From Laccaria trichodermophora (lineage: Eukaryota > Basidiomycota > Agaricomycetes > Agaricales > Hydnangiaceae): 64,000 bases of DNA. Positions within the stretch are counted from its first letter, which is position 1. Each line of letters begins with the position of its first letter. The DNA is taken from NCBI GenBank assembly GCA_018417955.1, contig JACTVC010000023.1, positions 486,875 through 550,874 of the forward strand, written 5' to 3'. This document shows positions 42,122 through 53,621 of this stretch, in pieces. A program made the position numbers and the translations under genes. Below the pieces are notes generated by a model. The model was not told the origin of the DNA and searched no databases. It saw only the letters and a list, made by a program, of their open reading frames with translations.

Positions 42122-43330
42122 TAGCCCAGGCAGGGATATGAGATTGCCCAGGCAAGGATATGAAATTGCCCAGGCAGGGATATGAAATTGCCCAGGCAGG
42201 GATATGAAATTGCCTAAGGCAAGAAATGAAATGAATATGAAGTAGCCCAGGCAGGGATATGAGATTGCCCAGGCAAGGATATGAAATTGCCTAGGCAGGG
42301 ATATGAAATCACCCAGGCAGGGATATGAAATTGCCTCAGGCAAGAAATGAAATGAATATGAGATTGCCCAGGCAAGGATATGAAATTGCCCAGGCAAGGA
42401 TATGAAATTGCCCAGGCAAGGATATGAAATTGCCCAGGCAAGGATATGAAATTGCCCAGGCAAGGATATGAAATTGCCCAGGCAGGGATATGAGATTGCC
42501 CAGGCAGGGATATGAAATCACCCAGGCAGGGATATGAAATTGCCTAAGGCAAGAAATGAAATGAATATGAGATTGCCCAGGCAAGGATATGAAATTGCCC
42601 AGGCAGGGATATGAGATTGCCCAGGCAGGGATATGAAATCACCCAGGCAGGGATATGAAATTGCCTCAGGCAAGAAATGAAATGAATATGAAGTAGCCCA
42701 GGCAGGGATATGAGATTGCCCAGGCAAGGATATGAAATTGCCTAGGCAGGGATATGAAATCACCCAGGCAGGGATATGAAATTGCCTCAGGCAAGAAATG
42801 AAATGAATATGAGATTGCCCAGGCAAGGATATGAAATTGCCCAGGCAGGGATATGAGATTGCCCAGGCAGGGATATGAAATCACCCAGGCAGGGATATGA
42901 AATTGCCTCAGGCAAGAAATGAAATGAATATGAAGTAGCCCAGGCAGGGATATGAGATTGCCCAGGCAAGGATATGAAATTGCCTAGGCAGGGATATGAA
43001 ATCACCCAGGCAGGGATATGAAATTGCCTAAGGCAAGAAATGAAATGAATATGAGATTGCCCAGGCAAGGATATGAAATTGCCCAGGCAGGGATATGAGA
43101 TTGCCCAGGCAGGGATATGAAATCACCCAGGCAGGGATATGAAATTGCCTCAGGCAAGAAATGAAATGAATATGAAGTAGCCCAGGCAGGGATATGAGAT
43201 TGCTCAGGCAAGGATATGAAATTGCCCAGGCAGGGATATGACACTGCCCAGGCAGGGATATGAAATTGTCCAGGCAGGGATATGAAATGAATATGAAGTA
43301 GCCCAGGCAAGGATATGAAAAGGCAATGAA
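42122..43330 (-). repeat. Minisatellite in right arm of foldback
   Basis: Inverted counterpart of 38577-39232, expanded to about 1.2 kb. The higher-order pattern repeats a block ending in AAGAAATGAAATGAATATG several times, indicating unequal exchange or slippage after the arms formed. Confidence 0.9.
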
Positions 43331-43619
43331 ATAAGGCTGGGTAGGCAATGATATTGAAAGTCAGGCAAGAATGAAATAGCAATGAAACAATGCTGGGTAG
43401 ACAATGAAATGGAAGGCCAGGCAGTAATGAAATTGCAATGAAGTAGTATTGAAATATGTCTCAGGACAGTTATGAAATAGTCATAGCAAAGAAATGAAAT
43501 ACATTTCATAAGTTTTGCCTACTCTTCTCATTTCATAAATTCATTAGGCAGTGTGGATGTCGGTGTGCAGGCACTTGGCTGTATCTTATCATAAAAGTGG
43601 TACATACTAGTGTCCAAAG

Positions 43620-44396
43620 CATGTCACCCAGCGCACCTCACACCCTGTGCACTAATGCAATGGATGGTCGTGGACAGTCGTGATTGCTGGCCGCCGAGAT
43701 CCCATTGTCACCTTTCCGTTCAACGATCTACACCGTGTTATTCCTCCAAGGTACGGCCCCCCGTTGATGGACAGATGGCGAGCGAGGCAACGTTCAACGT
43801 TTTCTATTGGCGATGTCTGGTTGGAGGTGGAGCGGTGAACCGTCGGACACACGCCATCAGGGAAAGGGGAGGAGTGACAAGCGTACGGGTGACATACGAT
43901 TGAGGCCAACTTCCGGAGGGTGTTCAACGTCGTCATGGGGCAGGGATTGCTGCATGGGGGTTGGATCAGACGAGACAGCCGCAGGTGGATTTCGTCTGCG
44001 TTGCGGAGCGGTGTGGCTTCTCAGTACTCAGTAACGACTGAACGGACGGGGGGGGAAGGTACGTATGCTGCAGCAGGCATGCATGGTTTAGCATGCTTTT
44101 CGTTCACCATACGTCATACTTCTGTGCTGTGGAAGGACGTGATATGCGACCGAGCGCAGTGGGGTAGGCAATGGAACAAGCCTACCACTTTGATAGCGAG
44201 AAGGGGGCCAACTCGAGTTGAGGAGGGTGTCAATTTGCGTACATGGCAGATTCATGTTTTGGGGTAGAAACTGGCCTTCGATAGAAAATTATGGGAAGCG
44301 GAGTAACCGTAGTTCATAATGGTCACATGACTACAACACACTGCAGCGGCGTGCCAATTGACGCTCTAACCATTCCTGTTATCAACCACCATCATC
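43620..44396. other. Flank of foldback and NLR upstream region
   Basis: CpG-rich, GC-richer DNA between the foldback target site and the NLR start. No convincing gene: plus-strand open frames at 43610-43903 and 43920-44267 begin at or near the element boundary and show no motif. It presumably contains the NLR promoter. I see no clear TATA box. Confidence 0.35.
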
Positions 44397-47300
44397 ATGA
44401 ACGCAAACGAGACTATCGGTACCAACAACGCCAACAATATGAACATTACAGGGTTGAATCCCGCAGGAAACGACCTTCTGCAAGCGATCAGCGTAGGTGG
44501 CCTTCCTGCACTCAAGATTGTCGCTGCGTCTGGCGACACCTTTCCACCTCTGAAGGCGGCTGTCGTTGAGGCATTGGCCATAATCGGAATCGTTAAGGTG
44601 TGTATCCTTATTTTAATCATTCCGCTACATCTATCTATGCGATGGCCACAGAAATTCAAGATCAATAAGAAGGATTGGGCTGCTTTTTCTGGGAGTCTCA
44701 TTCGGAAGGTCGAGGAGATTGTTCAGGCTACCTGTCAATACAACGAGAGTCGAATTCCATTGACTTTGCAATCAAATGTTGAGAATCTGAAAGGGTGCGT
44801 GGTTTTGACAGCGTTATTGTGGAGACCTCCTTGATCAAAGTCATGCACTAGCATTTTGGATCATATGAAAGAAGATGTGATGAGGATCCAACAACACACC
44901 TCGTTCAAGAGAGTAGCCAATTCTAGAAAAGATCCAGAACAAATTCAGGGATTCCAGGCCAAGCTGAATGCACTTGTAAGCATCATGAGGTTTGACAGAT
45001 ATAACTGTGCTAAATCATCTCTTTTGCTTGATTATTTAGCCTAACTTTCAGGCCTCTCTTGGGGTTGGTGTTGAGGGAAGTTCACAAAAAGCAAGTAAGT
45101 CAAGTTCTAGATATTTAACTTGACATTTTTCTTAAATTGTACAGATGCCAAGGGGAGGGAGAATTTGGAAGATACTAGAACACCAGAGGCCACCAAGGCC
45201 ATCAAGAGAAAAAATATTGTTGAAAGACCTGCAGCTACAGAAAATTGTATGTACACACTAATACTATTGCTTGATAACTTTTTATTTTTTTCATAAAGTA
45301 CCTCAGGTAAATGTGCTTAATCAGGCACATGATTTTCAAATCAATGATAGTGTATTCAATTCTGCAAATACTGTAAGTGATTGACTTGTTCAAAATGCCT
45401 CTTCTCAAGACCATTGATCTACTATAGATCAATATTAATGACAACAGGGAAATTGAAGCCAAGATTGCAGATGCAGCAGATCAGCTAAAGGTAAGTCATA
45501 AAATGGGTAAAATTTATCACCAGCTTATATCATCAACAAACAATACAGGTGGAAAAATGGCTGCAAGAGCTTAAAGCTCCATCACATGGCAAAGTTAGAG
45601 AGAGATGCATGCCTGGAACCCAACTGGATGTGCTTCATGATATCCAAACTTGGCTTGATGATCTTGATATGCATAATATCTTCTGGCTTTCTGGCAGTCC
45701 TGGTTCTGGAAAGACAACAATTGCTTCAACTGTGGTTGCTGATTTTAACTGTTTCTCTGGGCAATTTTTTTTCCACCGTGATGAAGCTGAGCTTCGGGAC
45801 CCAGATAACTTATGGAGACGTCTTGCTTTGGACCTTGCTCTAGGATCCAATGATCTAAAAAAGGCTATAGCTCAGGCACTGGAGTCCCAAAAAGCTAACA
45901 TCAGAGGCTTTGATATTTCTATGCAATTTGAGCAATTTATTGCTCAGCCACTAGGGGAGATTTTTAGAACCTCAGCAATGCCTCTTCTTATTGTTATTGA
46001 TGCTCTTGATGAGTGTGATTCATATGAGAAACTCTTGCCTTCATTGACATCTTGGTCTTGCCTTTCTAAATCTTTGAAGCTCCTCATTACAAGTCGCCAT
46101 TATGGTGATATTCAGAGTTCACTAGAATCTGTCAGTGTTCACCATAATCTACATACTGGACATGAGATATCTGCTCAGACTTCTGATGACCTGGAAAAAT
46201 ACTTTATTGCAAGATTTTCTCAGGTAACTAGGTTGCCCCAAAATTGGCCTGGTCCAGTGAAAGTATCACTTCTTGTAAAAAAAGCTGCTGGGCTGTTCAT
46301 TTGGGCTAAATCTGCAATGGACTTTATCTTGCATAAGGGAGGTGATCCTGAAGAGAGGCTAGATATCATTTCTGCTGGCTCTGGGGAAGGAATTGATGCT
46401 GTTGACAGCTTGTATCATCAGGTCATTTCTGTTGCTTTGCAAGGTCTCAGAAAATCAGAGGAAACAACTTTAAGATTGGTTCTGGGTTCAATTGTTATTG
46501 CAAAGAATCCACTTCGCATTGAAGACCTAAAAGATCTTCTGGAAGTCAAAGATACATTGCTAAATTCAATAATCAGTCAACTTAGCCCAATTCTATGGAT
46601 TAGTGATGCAAGCTATTTGCATGTTTGCCACCAGTCAGTTGCTGATTTTCTGCTGGATCCAAAGAGATCCAAAGATTTTTGGATAGATGGTCAACTGAAC
46701 AGTCTCTGTTTTGCTGGCTATTGCTTGAAATTCATGAATACATACCTCAAATTCAACTTCTTTAATCTGAAAACATCCTATGTCTTAAATGAAGACATAC
46801 CAGAGTTGAATGACCATATCAAGAGAGTAAAATCTACAGCTTTGGATCATGCAAGCTACTTTTGGGCCAGCTATTTGCAAAAAAACTGTGATAAGACATT
46901 ACAGCTGGAAAGACAAGCTGCAGTGGAGGAATTTTTGATGGTGCATCTTTTACACTGGCTTGAAGTTATGAGTCTGATGGGAAGAGTGAACCATGCTGCA
47001 CAGCTACTGTTGTTAGCTGCAAGTTGGAGTAGAGTGAGTCATGCATATATAAAATTCACTATTATTCTAATACAAATCCAGATTTTGAAGCCCAGCTTAT
47101 CAGACTTTGCAAATGATGCAAGTAGATTTGTAATGGAATTCCTGGAACCAATTTCTCTTGCAGCACCACATATATATTTGTCAGCACTACCATTTGCTCC
47201 ACAGATTTCGAAAGTCTCTATGCATTTTAGGGAGCTATTTCAAAGGACATTGACTGTGAAGAGAGGTCAAATGAAATTTTGGTCAGAGAGATGTTTTCTC

Positions 47301-49796
47301 AGACTTGCAGACCATGATGATGTTGTTACTTCAGTTGGATTTTCTCCTGATGGCAGGCACATTGTCTCTGGATCTTTTGACAAAACAGTCAGAGTGTGGG
47401 ATGCTCAGACAGGTCAGAGTGTCATGGATCCTCTCAAAGGCCATGATGGCATGGTTGCTTCAGTTGGATTTTCTCCTGATGGCAGGCACATTGTCTCTGG
47501 ATCTGAGGACACAACAGTTAGAGTATGGGATGCTCAGACAGGTCAGAATGTCATGGATCCTCTCAAAGGCCATAATGGGCTTGTTAATTCAGTTGCATTT
47601 TCTCCTGATGGCAGGCACATTGTCTCTGGATCTCGGGACAGGACAGTGAGAGTATGGGATGCTCAGACAGGTCAGAGTGTCATGGATCCTCTCAAAGGCC
47701 ATGATGATGTTGTTACTTCAGTTGTATTTTCTCCTGATGGAAGGCACATTGTCTCTGGATCTCGGGACAGGACAGTCAGAGTATGGGATGCTCAGACAGG
47801 TCAGAGTGTCATGGATCCGATCAAAGGCTATGATGGCAAGGTTACTTTAGTTACATTTTTGCTTGATGGCAGGTACATTGTCTATGGATCTCGGAATGAG
47901 ACAGTCAGAGTATGGGATCCTCAGGCAGGTCAGAGTGTCATGGATCCTCTCAAACGCCTTGATGAACATGTTATTTCAGTTGCATTTTCTCCTGATGGCA
48001 GGCACATTGTCTCTGGATCTTGGGACAAGACAGTTAGAGTATGGGATGCTCAGACAGGTCAGAGTGTCATGGATCCTCTGAAAGGCCATGATGAACCTGT
48101 TACTTCAGTTGGATTTTCTCCTGATGGCAGGAACATTGTCTCTGGATCTTGGGACAAGACAGTGAGAGTATGGGATGCTCAGACAGGTCAGAGTGTCATG
48201 GATCCTCTCAAAGGCCATGATGAACCTGTTATTTCAGTTGCATTTTCTCCTAATGGCAGGCACATTGTTTCTGGATCTGGTGACAAGACAGTGAGAGTAT
48301 GGGATGCTCAGACAGGCCAGGGTGTCATGGATCCTCCCAAAGGCCATGATGATGCTGTTAGTTCAGTTGGATTTTCTCCTGATGGCAGGCACATTGTCTC
48401 TGGATCTTTTGACAAGACAGTTAGAGTGTGGGATGCTCAGACAGGTCAGAGTGTCATGGATCCTCTGAAAGGCCATGATGAACCTGTTATTTCAGTTGGA
48501 TTTTCTCCTGATGGCAGGCACATTGTCTCTGGATCTGAGGACACAACAGTTAGAGTATGGGATGCTCAGACAGGTCAGAGTGTTGTGGATCCTCTCAAAG
48601 GCCATGATGATGTTGTTACTTCAGTTGGATTTTCTCCTGATGGCAGGCACATTGTCTCTGGATCTGATGACAAGACAGTGAGAGTATGGGATGCTCAGAC
48701 AGGTCACAGTGTCATGAATCCTCTCAAAGGCCATGATGGCAGAGTTACTTCAGGTCAGAGTGTCATGGATTCTCTGAAAGGCCATGCCAGCAGAGTCAAT
48801 TCAGTTGCATTTTCTCCTGATGGCAGGCACATTGTCTCTGGATCTGATGACAAGACAGTGAGAGTATGGGATGCTCAGACAGGTCACAGTGTCATGGATC
48901 CTCTCAAAGGCCATGACAGCAGGGTTACTTCAGGTCAGAGTGTTGTGGATCCTCTGAAAGGCCATGCCAGCCCAGTTAATTCAGTTGCATTTTCTCCTGA
49001 TGGCAGGCACATTGTTTCTGGATCTAGCGACAAGACAGTGAGAGTATGGGATGCTCAGACAGGTCAGAGTGTCATGGATCCTCTCAAAGGCCATGATGAT
49101 GTTGTTACTTCAGTTGGATTTTCTCCTGATGGCAGGCACATTGTCTCTGGATCTGGTGACAAGACAGTGAGAGTATGGGATGCTCAGACAGGTCAGAGTG
49201 TCATGGATGCTCTCAAAGGCCATGATGGGCTTGTTATTTCAGTTGGATTTTCTCCTGATGGCAAGCACATTGTCTCTGGATCTTTTGACAAGACAGTTAG
49301 AGTATGGGATGCTCAGACAGGTCACAGTGTCATGGATCCTCTCAAAGGTACTTTAGTTGGATTTTCTCCTGATGGCAGGCACATTGTGTCTGGATCTTGG
49401 GGCAAAACAGACAGAGTGTGTGATGCTCAGACAGGCCAGGGTATCATAAATTCTCTCAGCAGCCATGATGATGTTACTTCAGTTGGATTTTCTGCTGATG
49501 GCAGGCACATTATTTCTCAATCTGGTGACAAGACAATCCAGGATGCTGAGATCAATCAGACAATTATGGATCATTTGTCTTGTCCTTCCCCTTGTGCTAC
49601 TTCAAGAAATCCTGTTGTATTGCCAATCACTCTCATACCTTCTGAAGATGGGAACACTACCATGTCTGACTTCCATAAAACCTTTTTTTGTGATTCCTAT
49701 GATATACCATTGTTAAAATCCTGTCACTATCAGAATAATTGGATCATGCTGCCAGATAATACCTACCTTCTATGGGTGGGTGCCACATCAAAATAA
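44397..49796 (+). CDS. NACHT-WD40 NLR protein, eight exons
   Basis: Exons are 44397-44597, 44652-44794, 44852-44975, 45040-45094, 45145-45246, 45299-45372, 45428-45490 and 45549-49796, all with consistent phase (1669 residues). The N-terminal helical region has FPPLKAAVVEALAIIG, common in Agaricomycete NLRs. The NACHT domain has Walker A GSPGSGKT (about 303-310) and Walker B LLIVIDALDEC (about 397-407). WD40 repeats of 43 residues run from about 842 to 1598: about 17 nearly identical units plus two shortened ones. Such STAND proteins mediate non-self recognition and heterokaryon incompatibility in fungi: ligand binding to the repeats triggers NACHT oligomerisation. Variation is concentrated at a few positions per repeat. 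From about 45 kb the gene is strongly CpG-poor, unlike its first exons. No HET, HeLo or other known death effector is evident at the N-terminus. Confidence 0.9.
47313..49580 (+). repeat. Tandem 129 bp WD40-coding repeats
   Basis: In-frame 129 bp units encoding FSPDGRHIVSGS and TVRVWDAQTGQSVMDPLKG cores. Two units (near 48733 and 48916) lack the same 78 bp, joining VTS directly to GQSV, and sit in a duplicated 60-residue block. The last two units are the most diverged. Near-identity of the others points to recent amplification or conversion. Confidence 0.93.
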
Positions 49797-50690
49797 ATCT
49801 GGTTCGTTCTGACCAAGAACAACTACTGTGATTGGTTCCACTCCAACTTCACTTCAGTTTAAAAACTTTGTTCATGGTATAAACTGGAGCCAGTGTTTTT
49901 CATTATTACCTGATCACATTTAAGAAGCTGTACATTCCATAGTCTGGTTATGAAAGGCAATAAAAAAATTAATGGGTAATACCTCTGATAAGGGAAAATC
50001 TTCCCATTTAGCTAGCAGAGGTATTTGCCTTTTGAAATTATTTATTACCTCAGGCCAAGGGGGCTTAAGATTGAAAAAAATATACTGGGGTTGTGTTTTT
50101 TATAAGCAGCTTGACCTAGCTACCTACCTATGCAATCAGGGACACACCTATATATGGCAAAATGACATCAGTCATGTGATCATTCACCTCTCCCACATGA
50201 TTGCCTCACAATTTGCCAATCCAATTTTGTATACACCTTCCAATGAAACAATCTTACTGAGAAGGCATCATTGTATCAAGGATTGGCTTCTTTCAAACAA
50301 TGTCAGTAAGTGGTACTAAAATGTTATAAGTGATGTTCAGATTATTATGAGTATATGTCACCAACCATCCCATATCCATGCCCTACACCAAGACATCTCT
50401 GAGATGAGCCCTTCACCATGATGCCTTATTATTTCATGCCAACCTCTTAATGTCTCGTTACCTTGTGATTTCTTGTTCCCTTGTCTCCTCCCATCCTTAT
50501 TGTACTTATTGTTCTTCCTTGGTTGCCTTGGTATGCTTCCCTTCAGTATTTAGGTAGCTCATCATGTACTTACTACCTCATCCTTGATATTACAAATGCA
50601 CCTCTGAACTGTTTCTCTGTTTCTCATCTCTCATCTCTGTCTCCTGATTCAGCCCTGCTCTCAGTTACATGGTTGAGCCTATAGCTCCCA
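49797..50690. other. Intergenic, CpG-poor, no gene seen
   Basis: AT-rich DNA after the NLR stop. It holds the presumed NLR 3' UTR. ORFs up to 115 codons have no motif and are probably chance. Confidence 0.45.
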
Positions 50691-50698
50691 GCTCCAGT

Positions 50699-51268
50699 TA
50701 GTGTTTAAAAGTCTGGTGTTGTCCAGTTTTTTGATGCCCAGGGCTTTAACCACAACTGTAACTGGTCTGCCTTTTTTCCAGAAGTCAAAAGACTGAACTG
50801 GATCGCAGAAACTGCGATCTGCAGTTTTTTGCAGTCTATAGACCAGTCTTGGCCTTCTTCAGTTTCAACCAGTTTAAGACTGGTCTTTCAGCCAATATTT
50901 TGGAATTATGAATCAGCAAATTTATTAACATTTTTTGTAGCTTTAAAAAGAGTCCAAGAATGTTACATTCTGTTAAGAATTGGTGTAAAGTCTGGTACAT
51001 TTACCATTTTCAACAATATTTTACATTCTCAACTATATCTTTGTCAGTTTTGAACCAATCAATATGTTCTTGAGTGCATTTTGAAGGGTATTTAGTAGGC
51101 TACAAAAAACCGGTCCTAACTGGTCCTAACCAGTTCACTTAGACTGGTCTTTTTGCAGTCATTACTTCTCAAAAATGAAAAGACCAGACCACAGGTCTGG
51201 TTTTTGCAGTCTTGGTCCAGTCTGGTTATGGCCTTTTTCCAGTCTTGAGACTGGACTTCCAAATACTA
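50699..51268 (+). mobile_element. hAT-type MITE (copy 2), eroded
   Basis: 570 bp copy of the MITE at 15221-15804, same orientation. Ends are TAGTGTTTAAAAGTCTGG and CTTCCAAATACTA. Flanks GCTCCAGT (50691-50698) and GCTCTGGT (51269-51276) form an 8 bp duplication with two transitions. Against copy 1 most CG dinucleotides have become TG or CA, for example GGTCCGG to GTCCAG-type changes. Confidence 0.85.
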
Positions 51269-51321
51269 GCTCTGGTTGAGCCTTGCTCCCATCTTGTTAC
51301 TAACCTAACAATGCCTCAGAG

Positions 51322-53046
51322 GAGGTCTTTACCCTCCCCCACATAATCCATATGGACTCCAGTGGACTCCAGTGGACTCCAGTGGATTCCAGTGGATTCC
51401 AGTGGCCCTCTTACTAGGCCAGATTGGCTGGCAGACTGCCCAGTCCACTGGAGTCCAGTCCAGTCCAGTCCAGTCCAGTCAGAGTCCAGTGGAGTCCAGT
51501 GGATTCCAGTCATTCCAGTATATTATTATTATTATATATGAATACTACTAAAAAAGCGAAAATAGACTATACAATAAACAACCTATACTTACAATTTTAT
51601 TGATCAATGAATGGAAAGGTTATAATTTACATATAGTGTGGGTCAGTGATAGCTGCAATAAGGATTCATGATTTTGTTCAGTCTGCGGGGTGAGGTCACG
51701 TGACTTACTTGAGGGCGTGCCATATCATCACATCTTCTCTTTGCAGCATGGTCACAATTCTGTGACCATCCCATTCCCTTCCACCACCACCACCCTTCAC
51801 CACTCCCCTCCAATGCTGCCCACACCAACGACAACAACGCTCATGCCAATGATGCCCACACCCACACCAACGACGCTCATGCCCATGCCAACGACACTCA
51901 TGCCCACACCAACAACGCCCATGCCAACGTGGAAGGACAGGCCAAGAACAAGGGACAGCACCCATGACATTGCCACATCATGGGCCAACAGTATGTATGC
52001 CCCACCACCCCAATGCCCCATTCTCACCACAACAGGTGTCAGCAGCATGCGACAACAACAACAACACATGAGGACGACAACACAAGGACGACAACACACA
52101 AGGACGACAACGACACGCAAGGACGACAACGATGACTACACGCAGGGACGACAACACACAATGATGATGATGACACATGACGATGATGACAACTACACAT
52201 GGGGTCGATGACACACAACGACAACGACACAACGACATGCAATGACGACGATGAGATGCGACAACAACAACAACAATGAACGAGCACCCACGAAAACCCC
52301 ACCCCAACCACACCTGAAAAACGACATGCCCACAAAAAACAACAAGCACCCACCACCACTGACGCCAGTGTGGAACAGCGATGAGGGCCCAGCAGCACCA
52401 CCCTTCCCCTCCACACTCTCCCCCTATCTCTACCTCCTCTCTTCACCACTCCCACTCCCCTCCACTCTCTCCCCCCTTCACTCCCTCCCCCTCTTTCCCC
52501 CTCCCCCTTTCCTTGCTCCCCTCTCCCCCCCTCCCTTTCCCCCTCCCCTTTCCTTGCTCCCTTTCCTTCCCCCTTCCTTGTTCCCTCCCCCCTCTATTCC
52601 TCTCTTCCCCCTCCCTTTCCCTCCCCCCTCTATTCCTCTCTTTCCCCTCCCTTTCCCTCCCCCCCTCTCTTTCCCTTTTCCTTCTCTCTCTCTGTAACAT
52701 AGAATCTAGTAAAATTAATTAATTAAATTAATAAATATACCTTCAATTTTATTTTTTGTTTTGAAGTCTAAGTTCAGGAATTCTGGATTAATTTAGGTCT
52801 GTGGCAGTCCAGTCCAGTCCAGTTTTGTGTTGGGAGAGTCCAGTGGAGTCCAGTTTTGTAATTTGCAGTCAAGTCCAGTCCAGTCCAGTCCAGTTTTGTG
52901 CTTGCAGTCCAGTGGAGTCCAGTGGAGTCCAGTTTTGTGCTGGGAGTCCAGTGGAGTCCAGTTTTGTGGATATTGCCAGTATGTGGTGAAGTCCAGTGGA
53001 ATCCAGTGGAGTCCATGTGGATTATGTGGGGGATGGTAAAGTACTG
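51322..53046. mobile_element. TIR element X1 (hAT-like), low-complexity interior
   Basis: 1725 bp flanked by the 8 bp duplication CCTCAGAG (51314-51321 and 53047-53054). Ends read GAGGTCTTTACCCTCCCCCA and, in reverse, CAGTACTTTACCATCCCCCA. Subterminal arrays of CCAGTGGACT lie at both ends. The interior has a CAC/ACA-rich block (about 51780-52350), a C/T tract (about 52395-52690) and an A/T stretch with TTAATTAATT. The open frames (for example 51690-52211) come from the low-complexity sequence and are not called genes. Confidence 0.85.
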
Positions 53047-53054
53047 CCTCAGAG

Positions 53055-53613
53055 TCCAATTCAGTTCATGATCTCACTCACATTCCATCCCTTGAACTCC
53101 TGGCCTCTCACATTTTTAATATCCTTTCTACTTCTTTCTACCTTTCCAACAACCCCTCATATGCCTCATTCCATCCAGGACTTGTCCTGTTATGCACATA
53201 TCTCTTTTTACCAACCCAACTAACTCTGATGTCATAGCCAACTCCAGCACCATAGCTCCTCCAGCATTGTCCCCAACTCTGAGTTCCTTGTCCATCTGCA
53301 GGTTACCTCCACTGCAACCCACTTCTGCACCTTCGTCAAACCCTCAGGTGCATGAGAGCTTCCCTCTTAGAATGGATCCTCACAGTATACAGTGCTTAAT
53401 ATTTGTGATCTGTTTTTGTAGTTTGACTTAACCTTAGCAATTTGACTTTGAGACCAGAAAAACATTATATAATGCTTGAATATAGTTGAATAAGACTGAT
53501 ATACAGTTCTGGTAGCATCTTAGATAGTGTTGCTGCAAAGTAAAGTACTCCAAGCATTAAAGTGCCCTTGAAGGACTTTATGTTCATATCCAGAGCTTTA
53601 AGATACTTTAAGG
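53055..53613. other. Spacer between X1 and X2
   Basis: CpG-poor AT-rich DNA with no credible gene. It separates the two inverted copies X1 and X2. Confidence 0.4.
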
Positions 53614-53621
53614 TAAGGCTG

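Larger units (their letters stand above)
25359..43611. mobile_element. Giant foldback element (hAT-like TSD), split by a chromovirus
   Basis: Flanked by the 8 bp duplication GTCCAAAG (25351-25358 and 43612-43619). Ends read GAGTGGTAGCTACC and, in reverse, ACTAGTATGTACC. Without the nested retrotransposon it is about 5.3 kb and almost wholly an inverted repeat: the left arm (25359-25453 plus 38381 to about 40526) mirrors the right arm (about 40827-43611), with a loop of about 300 bp. Frames read from the two arms are identical or differ by one residue, for example 39486-39704 against 41644-41862. No protein-coding gene is apparent. Confidence 0.88.
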
